NCBI RefSeq assembly: GCF_015706575.1
Contig: NW_024037052.1
Span: 13,814,711-13,878,710, forward strand
Source: Patiria miniata
Taxonomy: Eukaryota > Echinodermata > Asteroidea > Valvatida > Asterinidae
Direction of reading: 5' to 3'
Length of the DNA stretch: 64,000 nucleotides
Shown: positions 33,420 to 44,353 of the stretch, one piece after another
Layout of the letters: every line of letters starts with the position of its first letter
Position numbering within the stretch: the first letter of the stretch is position 1
Translations under genes and position numbers: made by a program
Notes under the pieces: generated by a model
The model's database searches: none
Told to the model about the DNA's origin: nothing
What the model saw: only the letters and a program-made list of their open reading frames with translations

Positions 33420-33600
33420 GGGGGGGGGGGGTCATCAGCCACTCCCGAATCACCACACGAATTCATCTCGACAAAAGAGCCGAACGACAGTTATTTCGCC
33501 GATGACAATTCATCTGAAGGCCTCACGTTTGGGGTAATCTTTGCAGGTACTCTTGCGTTGAGTTTTCTTCTGCTTTTCGTCGTACTGTCATGGTGAAGTA
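33420..33600 (+). pseudogene. Remnant of a third Ig receptor (stalk and membrane helix)
   Basis: The frame reads PNDSYFADDNSSEGL then FGVIFAGTLALSFLLL, matching the stalk and membrane helix of the intact genes (NDSDFRGDDASEGLPSGVI, AGTLGVSFLIF). DNA identity is clear around TCTGAAGG and GGTAATC/TTTGCAGGTAC. The homology continues a few codons past the helix but in another frame, and no Ig domain or tail could be found nearby. It is on the plus strand, opposite to the two intact genes, and is preceded by a G-run repeat at 33420. Confidence 0.75.
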
Positions 33601-34071
33601 TAAAAAGTTCTTCTTTAGCCAGTAAAATCACCTCTACTGATATGCACTTCACTGACTGCCTACCCACTAATTACACACCCACTTCGTCTTTCACCTACAG
33701 ACCCTTATAGTCCAGCTTGGAAACCAACTCAAGAGCGGGACCAGCTGTGGCTTCGATGAAGTCAGTCCTTCAGTTGTTAAGCATGTCATTTCTTTTATCT
33801 CGAGACCGCTCGCTCATATATTTAATTTGTCCTTCTCAACAGGTTCAGTTCCCTCCCAACTCAAGCTCTTGCTGTCTGCCCCCTCACGCTATCAGTTGAA
33901 ACCTTTCATTCTGTGTAATTTGCTATTTTGTATTTTGTCCTGTTTTTGTCTTTGTCCTGCCCATGGTCCTCAGTGTCTGATGTTTGTTTTGTGTCTCAAA
34001 GGCTTTCCATACAAGCTTAGCTTTTGGAGGTATGCCTATACACACCCTACTTGTTTCCATATAATCTATTC
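33601..34071. other. Intergenic DNA, no gene
   Basis: Short open frames only. Nothing recognised. Confidence 0.4.
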
Positions 34072-34310
34072 AGCGGCGTAGCTACGGGGGGGGGTGGCGT
34101 GTGGGCGGGGGGGGGGGGAGGGCGCACTTCCTCCCGTAAAAGGTTCGCGCCCCCAGTCTCCCCATTGAAAATTTGGCATCCGGAGAAAAGTACAGTGATA
34201 TGAGTAACCATGATTAGCTGGAAGAACAAAACATCCCTTTTCTGCGATTTCGTTTTTTTAACAAAACTCTTTTTTTTGTTCGAGAGTGGCTGTTTATTGT
34301 AACGCACCTT
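34072..34310. repeat. G-run dispersed repeat
   Basis: CAGCGGCGTAGCTACGGGG starts a tract with several G runs, then CCTCCCGTAAAAGG and CCCCATTGAAAATTTGG. This resembles dispersed repeats that begin GGCGTAGCTA with G runs. Ends are uncertain. Confidence 0.55.
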
Positions 34311-34844
34311 GGAAAGCGAATAGCGTAGTTATTGTCTAATGTAGCCATGATATACGTTTAGAACAGCGCCCCCTATGGGAAGATGTTGCGTTACGCGTCA
34401 CGCATGAGTGAGCAGGACAAGTAGGCCAAGCAAAGTGGCACAGGCAAGAAGCGTAACAACCAATAAGATATTAGAAGCTCGAGGTTGTTGCCTGTCCTCA
34501 TTATACACGTGTGTTATGAGGTAAGGTCTCAGGTCTGCTGTACATGACGCTTTGTGACCATGTACAATTTTCCCCCATTCCAGATTTTCTGATGAGAATG
34601 ATTTCCTGAACGTGGATGCGTTCCTGTCCTCGGTCTTGTCTGGGCAATCGCTTTGCCCTGGCTGAGATTAAAATTGCTGAGATTAAGATGTGTGTGATAT
34701 TCCAAATTTTTTAATATTTGAAAGTACAAATATTTGAATAATCGATGAATTATTATAATTACAAAACATTCAGAATGAAATCAGGGTAAATCCAGAGTGA
34801 TGTTTTGGCAGCTTTGGGGTGTGAGAGTGGGTTTGTTTCTGCAT
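34311..34844. other. Intergenic DNA, no gene
   Basis: Nothing recognised apart from a short direct repeat GCTGAGATTAA near 34661-34687. Confidence 0.4.
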
Positions 34845-35040
34845 TCAGTAGGGGACGTTGAACAATAGAGGACAATAGGGTCCCCAATTTCCGAGAGGTC
34901 CCCAATTATGATTCGTGTACAAAACGTATGGGAGGTCTTCCGAAAAAGTTATAGTACAAACAAAATAGGGACAAAAGGGGGTCCCCAATTGCAGGCAAAT
35001 ACACACTAGCGTGGGTGTGTGTGGGGTCGGGACAGCAGAC
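34845..35040 (-). repeat. Dispersed repeat shared with 47990-48150
   Basis: GGGTCCCCAATT occurs more than once, and the block from GTTGAACAATAG to GCAGGCAAATACACAC is the diverged reverse complement of about 47990-48150. No coding content. Confidence 0.6.
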
Positions 35041-35077
35041 AATCAATGATTCAGTGTGGCAAGTTTAACATTATTAG

Positions 35078-36850
35078 GTGTTGAGCCTTGAGCCCAACAC
35101 CTATTATTATTGTAAGAATTTACTGTTTTTGTTCTCCTCAGCATATTCTCAGCAAATCCTTCTCCAGAACTGTTTGGAAAAATGGAAACATATATGAACT
35201 TCATTTGTCAATACATGAATGACCAATCCACCGCAGATGTTGTTTTTTGCATTTACGTCATCATGACGCCATCATGGGTCACGTGACGTCACTTGAAAGT
35301 TTAATAAATTTAATCTTTGAAATTCCATATAAAATCAACCGTGAGAGAAGGTAACCTGAAATTTGCGGGAATCGAAATGGTAATACATGATCTTCATTTT
35401 ATCTTGTGCGCGTAAAATCACGTGACCCTTCCTTCCGGTCGAAACCGGAAGTGCCTAATAATTTAAAAGTGGAAAAAGATATGAACTTGCTTTTAACGAT
35501 TTAAGTGTCTGCCTGGATTGACCTTTAACAAAAATAATGGGTGACGCCATGAAGTGTTGGAGCGCCCTCTAGCGGCAGGTTAAAAAAACATCAAAAACGC
35601 ATTTTCACTTGATGTCTGTGGCGAAGTTTGCGGTAATCGCTTTAAAATTAATGTACATGATGACCATAATGCAGACAACATCTGTGCGCGAAAAAAAATT
35701 GATTACGTCATTAGACCGGAAGTTACAATAAAAAGACCTTTAAACCTTAAAAAATTGCCAGAAAATATACCGTGATAGATATAATCAAGATTTGGCTGTA
35801 TACAGCACAGTAAATATAGCTCTGGAGGTTTCTGGTAATGACGTCATAATGACGTCATCAAGTGTCGTATTACAAGCAATCAAAGATTTCTAGATTTAAT
35901 CTTTGAAAATCAATGTAAAATCAACTGCTACAGATTTGATTTTGTTCTTTATGGCAATTGAAACAATATTGCAGGGTCGTAATTTTCGGTATTAAGTGCA
36001 AAATTATGTGACCCTTCCTTCCGGTCGAAACCGGAAGTGCCTTATTTAAAATTGACAGAAAATGCGAACTTGCTTTCAACGATGTGAGTGTCTGCCTAGG
36101 CTGTACTTCAGAAACATATTACAGGTGACGTCATAAAATGTTAGAGCGCCCTCTAGCGGCAGATTAAAAACGTCGAAAACGCATTATCACTTGATGTATG
36201 TGACGAAATTTGCGGTAATCGCTTCAAACTTAATATACATGATGAACTTAATGCAGACAAGACCTGAGCGCGAAAAAAAATTGATTACGTCATTAGACCG
36301 GAAGTTACAATGAAAATCCTTTAAACCTTCAAAAATTGCTAAAAAATCAACCGTGATAGATATAATCAAGATTTTGCTAAATATAGCACAGTTAAAACAG
36401 CTCTTGAACTTTCTGGTAATGACGTCACAATGACGGCATAAAGTATCATATTACAAGCAATCAAAGATTTCTTGATATAATCTTTGAAAATCAATATAAA
36501 ATCAACCGCTACAGATTTGATTTTGTTTTTATGGCAATCGATACAATATTGCAGGGTCTTCATTTTTTGTTTAAGTGCAAAATCACGTGACCCTACCTAA
36601 TAAGTGCCTTATTATTTGAAATTTGCAGAAAATGCGAACTTGCTTTCAACGATGTGAGTGTCTGCCTAGGCAGTACTGTACAAAAAAATTACAGGTGACG
36701 TCATCAAATGTTAGAGCGCCCTCTGGCGACATGTTGAAAAATTCAAACATGGATTTAAACATGCATATTTTGAGTTATGTGCATATGTGTGTGGCAAAGT
36801 CTGCGGTAATCCATGGCCCAACACCGTGTGGTTGTTCTTACAACCTCTAG
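35078..36850. repeat. Tandem array, period about 580 bp, 2.7 copies
   Basis: AGCGCCCTCTAGCGGCAG occurs at 35561, 36144 and (as CTCTGGCGACA) 36715; GATTACGTCATTAGACCGG at 35701 and 36283; and CCGGAAGTG with GTGACCCT before it at about 35420 and 36005. The period is 571-583 bases. The array begins after TAGGTGTTGAGCCTTGAGCC and ends near GGCCCAACACCGTGTGG, which suggests related ends of one element. No protein-coding frame was recognised. Confidence 0.85.
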
Positions 36851-38044
36851 TTATAATTTGGTTTGGGGGTCCTTTCACGCTTAACCTGCAATAAATGAAC
36901 AAGAACGGGTTGGTAAGAGATGAATATATATTTGTAGTTTTCTTAGGTAACAGGGATCACATTATGGCTTTTTCTGTCCTTACCTGTTGTAGCAATCGTT
37001 GGAACTTGGAAAAGTCGTGTTCTTAATTCGTTGTCACCCTGTATACCCTTGGAGTCCGTCCCTGTTGCTTGAAGGGGCCCCTTAAGAAGGAGAAAAGAAA
37101 GCAAGATTAATCATAGCCTTTAGGGATCCTTTATGGTTTTGGAGGATTGTGTAGTATAATCCAGTCCAGTCACTATAAAATTGAGCTTGATGTTGCTTAA
37201 AAGTTGGAGTTCAAAGAATGTGCGAGTGGTTTTCTACAAAAAAAAAAATAGTTTTGGAGAATTCTTTCTGGAATGTTTCTGACCAATAAGCCAAACTCAT
37301 GGAGTTTGCTTCGAAAAATGCACGTAGATGTGGCACTTAGTGTGGCATTATCTTACATAGCATGTTTGGTTTGTCATCTTGTGTGGTTAAAACCCCAAAA
37401 ACTGTTTGAAACGAGTCCGACACTGGAGGAAATAATTGAAAAGGGTATAAAAAGGATTGGTGGGAAAAAGAGAGTTTATTTAAGCAAATAAACTAAAGTA
37501 AACTCTCAAGGGCAAGAACTATTTCTGGCCAATGGTCATGCAGACATATTTGTACAGAAAACAAACCAAATGGAATTCTGTATTTTCATTTGATGAACAA
37601 GTTTAGCACTTAAATAAAACCACTTCCCAAATTGGAATTCCCAGGATTTTTTAAAGACTTCATCGAACCCAAACTAGGGTGAGACCAGTTTAGATGCTAC
37701 AATCCAGTTTAGATGATTTAATGCTGAATTATATGTAGATGTACATTACAAACAAGATTTTAAGCGCATTATGCGGCAAGAAAAAACGTTAGGCCAAAAA
37801 AGGAAAAGAAATTGGCAAACCTTTTAATGCAGCACCTATGTTCGTTTCTGTCTCTTTGTCAAATACGCCCTGGGGCGGCAATGTAGTCTGTTGTTAATTA
37901 TACTTCTGACAATACTGGGGGGTTTTGATTTGTGACGTGGAAATTCCCAGCGTTATTCCTGTTAGAACCGGTGTTTACTAGGCGACCACGGTACCATAGC
38001 TAGCTGCAGTTTAACAAGACATCACCACACATTTTCTCTCCAGC
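36851..38044. other. Intergenic DNA, no gene recognised
   Basis: A 72-codon open frame at 37273-37491 has a hydrophobic centre and a lysine-rich end but no recognisable domain, so I do not call it. The rest shows nothing. Confidence 0.4.
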
Positions 38045-39445
38045 ACCCACAGAGAAAAAGGTGACAAAAGAATGGCTCCTTTTAACTTGCAAGGGAATTC
38101 CCCTAAAGAGTCCGCGTTCATATTAATGTGTACAAACCTCATTGAAGCAATTCATAATGTGATTTGGCTTACTTTCAGCATAAAATACACCCTGTCCATG
38201 AGGAAATAAGTCCCATTAATGGTGTTTTATCTCCGTAGTCCTATCCGTACTTTTTCATTCATAGTCTTTTTTCCCTAAGAGTCACGAGTTTATTAGATGC
38301 CGTCGGCTGAACCATGGTGGAGCACTATGACTCATAGGGAATACCCTTCATGGGACCAAGTACAGCCCTATAACTTGGGTAACACTTTCTTGCTTAAAAG
38401 CGAGCAATCAGACAATGGTACAAATGTTACTGGAAAGAAATACGGTTGGATGCAGCAAGGAAGACAGTTTGAAACCTTGCCACTTGGCGAAAGAAGAACG
38501 AGTCCGAATAATATTAGTCAGCTACCATACGAAAAAACACCGGATTTTCATTTTTCCAAACATTTCCGCTTACCAGGTTTCAAAATACAGGAGACTGAGA
38601 AAAATTCGACCTCAACCCCCTGCCCCAATATATCACTGCGATTACTTACAGTGATTTAATGTCATTTGGGATACCTCTGGGAGATCCGTAAGACCTCTGC
38701 CCGTGCAGATGACTACGGGTCCCTTGCATATCGCACACATCGCACCCACAGAGAAAAAGGTGACAAAAGAATGGCTCCTTTTAACTTGCAAGGGAATTCC
38801 CCTAAAGAGTCCGCGTTCATAATAATGTGTACAAACCTCATTGAAGCAATTCATAATGTGATTTGGCTTACTTTCAGCATAAAAAAACACCCTGTCCATG
38901 AGGAAATAAGTCCCAATAATGGTCTTTTATCTCCGTAGTTCTATCCGTACTTTTTCATTCATAGTTTTTTTTTCCAAAGAGTCACGAGTTTATTAGATGC
39001 CGTCGGCTGAACCACGGTGGAGCACTATGACTCATAGGGAATACCCTTCATTGGGGCCAAGTACACTTCTATTTTACTATAACTCGGGTAACACTTTCTT
39101 GCTTAAAAGCGAGCAATCAGACAATGGTAAAAATGTTACTGGAAAGAAATACGGTTGGATGTAGCAGTTGGATGAAGCAAGGAAGACAGTTTGAAACCTT
39201 GCCACTTGGCGAAAGAAGAACGAGTCCGAAAAAACACCGGATTTTCATTTTTCCCAAACATTTCCGCTTGCGTCCAAAATACAGGAGACTGAGAACAATT
39301 CGACCTCAACACACCCCCCCCCCCCCATATCACTGCAATAACTTACAGTGATTTAATGTCATTTTGGATACCTCTGAAAGATCCGTAAGACCTCTGCCCG
39401 TGCAGATGACTGCGGGTCGCTTGCATATCGCACACATCGCAAGCT
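38045..39445. repeat. Two 700-bp tandem copies carrying promoter/first-exon scraps of the LRR gene
   Basis: ACCCACAGAGAAAAAGG occurs at about 38045 and 38744; the two copies stay in register at an offset of 697-700. Each copy contains, on the plus strand, a decayed version of the LRR gene promoter and start of exon 1 (TAGGGAATACCCTTCA, then CACTTGGCGAAAG and ACGAGTCC, about 38300-38515 and 39000-39230), followed by an inverted piece of exon 1 on the minus strand. Confidence 0.75.
38650..38743 (-). pseudogene. Partial copy of the LRR N-cap exon
   Basis: The minus strand reads through GCACGGGCAGAGGTCTTACGG and CCCAGAGGTATCCCAAATG to ACT/GTAAGT, matching the second half of exon 1 at 44142-44353 including its donor. 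It has a 1-base deletion relative to that exon, shared with the copy at 39347. It is cut off at the 700-bp unit boundary. Confidence 0.75.
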
Positions 39446-39554
39446 TTCCTGTTGGATTTACCGCAACGGTCGTGGTCAACATCCCAAGAAGCTGAGACAT
39501 TACCACAAGACCCATTGCATTATTTGGACTGCTTCTTCTGTTGCCAAGCGACAT
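39347..39554 (-). pseudogene. Full-length but shifted copy of the LRR N-cap exon
   Basis: From an ATG at 39554 it reads MSLGNRRSSPNNAMGLVVMS, a hydrophobic segment, then CTGRGLTDL, matching the first exon of the LRR gene (MSLGKRITSPS..., CTGRGLTEL). It ends at a conserved donor (ACT/GTAAGT). One missing base near the CCCAGAGG region shifts the frame so that the donor phase is 1 rather than 2. It could be a decayed alternative first exon or the start of a minus-strand paralogue. Confidence 0.75.
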
Positions 39555-39699
39555 GAAAACAAAAAAATGGATTTTCATTTTTCCAAACCATTCCTTTTGC
39601 CGATATTTTAAATACAGAAAATTATGAAAACAATCTCTCCCCTGCCCCATGGCCCATCTCCCCCCCCCCCGAAAACTCAATGCGAGTGCGCTTGCCTCC

Positions 39700-39829
39700 G
39701 TTACATAGGGATATCGCTGGGCAGTTCCGTAAGACCTTTTTCCATGCAGATGACTATGGGTCCCTAGCATTCGTACACCCTGCAGGCTTCCCGCGTTTGA
39801 TTCACCGCGCGCGATGGCCGTGGTCATAT
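39700..39829 (-). pseudogene. Third inverted copy of the LRR N-cap exon, interrupted
   Basis: The minus strand shows ATGACCACGGCCATCGCG and TCTTACGGAACTGCCC, matching exon 1 from its signal-peptide end to near the donor. It is cut by the palindromic element that starts at about 39831; the expected 5' part of the exon was not found beyond that element. Confidence 0.6.
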
Positions 39830-39830
39830 G

Positions 39831-40198
39831 GAACGCCAAAGAGGCATTTAATGTGATCATCGAATCGGTGATGCACTTTTGCAATCGGTGATGCATATTC
39901 ACGATCGGTGATGGACTTTTGCTACCGGTGATCAACTTTTACTTGCGATGCTTATTCACGAGTGGTGATGGACTTTGCAATCGGCGAAGGACTTTCGCGA
40001 TCGGTGATGGACTTTTGCCATTGGTGATGGACTTGCACGACCGGTGATCCACTTTGCAATCGGTGATGGACTTTCGTGATCGCTGATCAACGACCAGTGA
40101 TCGCAACTTTGATCACCGATCGCGAAAGACCGTCACTCGATTGCAAAGTCCATCACCAATTGCAAAGTATCACCGATTAAATGCCTCCGTTGGTGGAA
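39831..40198. mobile_element. Palindromic element built on GATCGGTGATGGACTTT units
   Basis: Ends are inverted forms of GAGGCATTTAAT (left about 39839, right CGATTAAATGCCTCC near 40165-40190), with TGGAAC before and after (a probable short target duplication). The arms are arrays of about 20-base units (CGATCGGTGATGGACTTTTG), forward on the left and inverted on the right. It sits inside a copy of the LRR N-cap exon. Confidence 0.75.
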
Positions 40199-40200
40199 CA

Positions 40201-40330
40201 AGAACGCCAAAGAGGCATTTAATCAGTGATGGTCTTTCGCGATCGGTGATGGACATTGCGATCGGTGATGGACTTTCGTTAAAGGACTTTCGCGACCGCC
40301 GGTGATCAGTATTACAATCAGTTGTTGTGC
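40201..40330. mobile_element. Second, partial copy of the GATCGGTGATGG element
   Basis: AGAACGCCAAAGAGGCATTTAAT restarts the same element directly after the first, followed by four GGTGATGG units; the inverted right arm is missing. Confidence 0.65.
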
Positions 40331-41340
40331 GTTGCGTGTAATCATTGGCACGTTTCACACTGATTTATCATTTCCTTGCTCACTGACTTGTAAGAACTGG
40401 AGCAATTTTTACAAACTTTGTATCATTTGTAGATTTTATTGAACTAGATAATGAATTAATTAATGTGGCCATTGCAAATGTGCAGAGACTTAGTTTGCTC
40501 TTCTAGTTTTTCATGCCTTTCGCTAGTGATAAGTCACTTCATGAAGAGTACGTAACCGATGGAATTTTCGAATAATTTTTTGGCATCAATTATAGTGATT
40601 TTAGCTAAATAGCCGACTATAGTTATAGACTTGCAGTTAAATTTATAAAGGAAATGAGATTTTGGTCCCATGGTACAATATATACGCTTCCTTTATTACA
40701 GTTGAACACAGTTCAGTATTGAAAACTGTTTATGGGTTGAAGACTCATGGGTTAAAGCAATGTTTGAAGAAATGAAGGTTTGATGGAAGAGTTGATAGAA
40801 GGAAAGTTTTGTACCTTGGGGGTGTTGCCAAAAGTGGGTGTCTAGGTGTATAAAATTATGTGTTGTATTATTCCTCATATTTGTTATTAATGCAGTCTAT
40901 ATGGTCGTTTATTTACTGTTTATTTACTTATGGGCCTGCCTGTCAATTCAACTCTTTTTTGTGTGGTCTGCTGTTCCCTTGTGGGTCGACAATTCCGATT
41001 CCTTTCCCAAGTAGAGGCTTAGATAGTGGATTCAAATCCAACTAGGGGCCCAAGTTGATTTAAGTTGCAGTTTGTATCAGACGTTTCACCACATTTTCAA
41101 TCCAGCACCTACGCTTAAAAAAAACTAGGGACAAAAGGATGGCTCCTTAGAACTTGCCAGGGAATCCCCAAAAGAATCCGCACTTTACATCTCAGTGAAC
41201 AGACCTGGATGAAGCAATTCATACTGGGATTTGGCTTGGCATTGGCACGAATATTGGAGAAAGATTATAGACGTGTGTTTTTGTGGGCATACAAACACAC
41301 CCTGTCTAAGAGAAAATAAGTCGCAAAATGGTGTTTTATC
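40331..41340. other. Intergenic DNA with scraps of the 700-bp repeat
   Basis: About 41085-41240 (CAGCACCTACGC, GGATGGCTCCTTAGAACTTG, GATTTGGCTT) is a diverged piece of the repeat at 38045. The rest shows nothing recognised. Confidence 0.45.
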
Positions 41341-42035
41341 TCCGTAGTCTTTAATAGCCGTGCTTTTTTATTCATCGTTTTCTTTTGAAAGAGTTGCAAG
41401 TTAAATGGAGGTTGTAGGTCTATGGTAGTCTGAGTATCACCCGTTATCCACGGAGCAAGACTCATGTATAGTCCGGTGGCTTAGAGCTTATTTAGGGGAA
41501 GATCGAAACACGCCGGATTCAAGCACTAAATTTGGTACACTTACTGTACCCAAGAAGTCATTCTAGAGGGGGTTGCCCGGTTTTGGCGGCCTAGGTCAAG
41601 GTCAGATCAAGATCAAAGTTCAAAAGGTGTACAATATACTGCATTTATTGTTGTCGGAATTTCCACAAAGGTCTGAAATTTAAAGCTCTGAATGGCATAA
41701 AAAATTAATAGGATGTCAGGCAACTATAGGACCTACCACATCAGACAAAACAAAAATCTATCAAAAAAAACTGTGCCCAACAAAAATAGTGGAGTTTACG
41801 CCATTTCCAAAAATGCTGTGTCAGCACTTTTTAGAAAGTTTGCTTTCTGTTATGGTAATGTTATAGGAAAAAAACTTTGTTATTTTTCATCATTTCGTTG
41901 GAATGTGAAAAATTATCTCCGTAGTCTTTAATAGCCGTGCTTTTTCATACATCGTTTTCTTTTGAAAGAGTTGCAAGCTAAATAGAGGTTGTAGGTCTAT
42001 GGTAGTCTGAGTATCACCCGTTATCCACGGAGGAA
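41341..42035. repeat. Direct repeat pair, about 120 bp each
   Basis: CTCCGTAGTCTTTAATAGCC to TTATCCACGGAG occurs at 41341-41456 and again at 41919-42035. The second copy leads directly into the MITE at 41994. Confidence 0.7.
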
Positions 42036-42384
42036 GACTCCTGTACCTCTGATATGTCTAAACATAAACATTATATGCAAGCCGCGCGCCAGCCAATCGG
42101 AGTCGACTTTACAATCGTGACGTCATTTCATTCCTAAATCAGGACTAAATGGTTTGATTGGTCAATTCGAATGTAGTGTTTTGTAATACAACAACAGCCG
42201 GGCGCGATATCGCGTACATGATACAGAGCGCGGTACACATTATTTTATCTATTTTCTGCGACGCGCAACGGTGAATGACCGAAGACCCGATATAGAAAGC
42301 GCCCGCTGATTGGTCAAAATCTAGGAGGTCAAGAGGCTGGGTCTTGCCTAATTGATCAGCGAATCTGCTCAAATATCATAGACC
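41994..42384 (+). mobile_element. GGTCTATGG repeat family, copy A
   Basis: Starts GGTCTATGGTAGTCTGAG and ends ATCATAGACC. Internal landmarks are GCCGCGCGCCAGCCAATCGG, GTGACGTCATTTCATTCC, GATACAGAGCGC and GGTCAAGAGGC. Other copies are at 42418-43891 (interrupted) and about 53675-54170 (inverted). No coding frame. Confidence 0.7.
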
Positions 42385-42613
42385 ATGGCATTCACCGTGC
42401 TATATTACATAGTCTAGGTCTATGGTAGTCTGAGTATCACCCGATATCCACGGAACCAAATCCAGGAGAACGACTGACATCTCCTGACATGCAAATTTAT
42501 GCAAGCCGCGCGCCAGCCAATCGGAGTCGACTTTACTAGATCGTGACGTCATTTCATTCCCAAATCAGGACTTAATTGTTGATTGGTCAATTCGAATGTA
42601 GTGTTTTGTAATA

Positions 42614-43696
42614 TAGGTTTTCTCGGTCAATTTTGGCAAATGAGCAGCCAATTTAACCACTACGCTATTCTGTGACGCGAGAGAGATTCGAGGAGTTTCT
42701 TGCGGACACAATTCAAGAGTGTGATGCAGTTTTCCCAGACGACGAACCCATTTACCTCATATACGACAATGAGAGGCCTCATGTGCGAGCCCAACTCCCT
42801 GAAGGTGCCAACCCAATGATCCAGCTGAAGCGCCTCCCTCCCTACTCCCCATTCCTGAACAGCACGGAGATGGCACACTCTGCATTCAAGGCTGCAGTTA
42901 AACGCATCCTTGGGTTACCTGAGTGGCAACAACGTGTCGGAGACAGACAGGCTGCCCAGCAAGCAGGAATGAACATGCAGCAGTGGAGGTGCGATCTCCT
43001 TCAACAAGCAGCCTTCCAGAGCGTTGATGTCATCACCCAAGTGAAGTGCATGCAGTGGTACAACCATACCCAAACATATATGCCAAGATGTCAGGCACGC
43101 AAACAGATTGATGGTTGAGGAAGAAACAACATAAACAATAAAAAACCAGGAAAAACATAAAGAAACACCCCATTCAAACACAATACAAAATTAGGTCTTG
43201 GTCAGTTAACCAATAAAGATCCTCCCCCCCAAAAAAAAGAATGAAGAAGAAAACAAAGAAGAAGACAAAACCTCATTGGCCCCATGTAAAGTCTACTGGA
43301 AGCATAAATAAAGAAAACAAGGTTTGCCTGAATTAAAGTGAAGATACGAAACAGTTGCCTAGTACAGTTTATCTGTTTATTCGTATTTCTTTAGTCGTAC
43401 TTATTTGAATTCTCTTTATAAAGCGAAATTGATTGCCTCTTTACGAAATTGAATCAGTAAAATCTCCAGTCGAACCAGCTTTGCTAACTTGAATGATGAT
43501 TGTGTGTCACGAAAAAGAATGACGATATGCTAAATTGAACACAGTGCTAAGGGAATTTGAATGCCTCAAAACGAAATTGAATCGCCGAATTCTGAATTTG
43601 AAACGCAGTAACAACTGGAGAGGCAAAATAGCTTCAATTCGAACGCACGAAAATTAAATTGGCTGCTCATTTGCCGAAATTGACCGAGAAAACCTA
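42614..43696 (+). mobile_element. Tc1/mariner-type DNA transposon, internally deleted
   Basis: Inverted ends of about 43 bases start TAGGTTTTCTCGGTCAATTT and are flanked by TA on both sides (42612-42613, 43697-43698). The element is 1083 bp and encodes only the C-terminal part of a transposase, so it is non-autonomous. It lies inside another repeat, giving a clear nesting order. Confidence 0.85.
42672..43118 (+). pseudogene. DDE transposase, C-terminal fragment
   Basis: About 148 codons are open without an ATG at the start. They contain IYDNERPHVRA, which fits the second catalytic Asp of Tc1/IS630-type enzymes (DN..H), and PPYSPFLNSTEMAHSAFK, which supplies the third acidic residue (Glu in NSTE). 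The helix-turn-helix DNA-binding part and the first catalytic Asp are missing because the left inverted repeat directly precedes the frame. Confidence 0.8.
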
Positions 43697-44032
43697 TACA
43701 ACAACAAATGGCCCCATATCCCGTAGCATGATACAGAGCGCCCGACCTTTTTTTTAATCTACGTGACGCGCAACGAGTGAATGATCGAAGACTCGATATA
43801 GAATGCGCCCGCTGATTGGTCAAAATCTCGGAGGTCAAGAGGCGGGGTCTTGCCTAATGAATCAGAAAAATCTGTTCACGCGAAATAGACCACGGCGAAT
43901 GTCTAATACATAGACTAGGTCTAATGTCTATGGTCGAGTGACCATGATTGAGCAATACTGGTACATGATTCATAGGGAATACCCTTCACACTCAACCAGT
44001 GCGATTCTTTGTGACAGCACCCTAGGCTTGGG

Positions 44033-44039
44033 TATATAA
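44033..44039 (+). promoter_or_regulatory. TATA box candidate of the LRR gene
   Basis: GGTATATAAC lies about 105 bases before the ATG at 44142, leaving room for a leader of about 75 bases. The decayed copies at 38360 and 39080 read CTATAAC at the matching place. Confidence 0.5.
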
Positions 44040-44141
44040 CTCACCTTGCTTATAAGCAAGCCGACACTGGTGAAAACTGCCTCGGAAAAGCAATACCGGT
44101 AAAGTTGGATGTAGCTATAGAAAGCCTGTTATAAATATACC

Positions 44142-44353
44142 ATGTCGCTTGGCAAGAGAATAACGAGTCCAAGTGATGCAGCCATGGATCTCGTGGTCAT
44201 GTTTCAGCTTCTTGCGATGCTGAACACGGCCATTGCGGTGAATCAAACGGGGAAAGCTCTTGATGTGTGCGAATGGAAGAGACCCCTACTCGACTGCACG
44301 GGGAGAGGTCTTACGGAACTACCCAGAGGTATCCCAAATGGGACGAAAGCACT
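44142..44353 (+). CDS. LRR gene exon 1: signal peptide and LRR N-cap
   Basis: Starts at ATG 44142 (MSLGKRITSPS); a second in-frame ATG at 44184 (MDLVVMFQLLAM) would give a cleaner signal peptide. The exon ends ...GTKA plus CT before GTAAGTAATT, phase 2. Inverted decayed copies lie at 38650, 39347 and 39700. Confidence 0.8.

Larger units (their letters stand above)
42418..43891 (+). mobile_element. GGTCTATGG repeat family, copy B, split by a DNA transposon
   Basis: The left part (42418-42613) and right part (43697-43891) together align with copy A. The break falls in TTTTGTAATA/CAACAAC, where the element at 42614-43696 sits. Confidence 0.8.

Noticed and set aside
37273-37491. 72-codon open frame with hydrophobic centre
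   Set aside because: No similarity I recognise and no supporting context; length is within chance for this window.
42672-43118. Domesticated transposase gene
   Set aside because: It lies between intact inverted ends in a truncated element, lacks the DNA-binding part and a start codon, so it is ordinary transposon debris.
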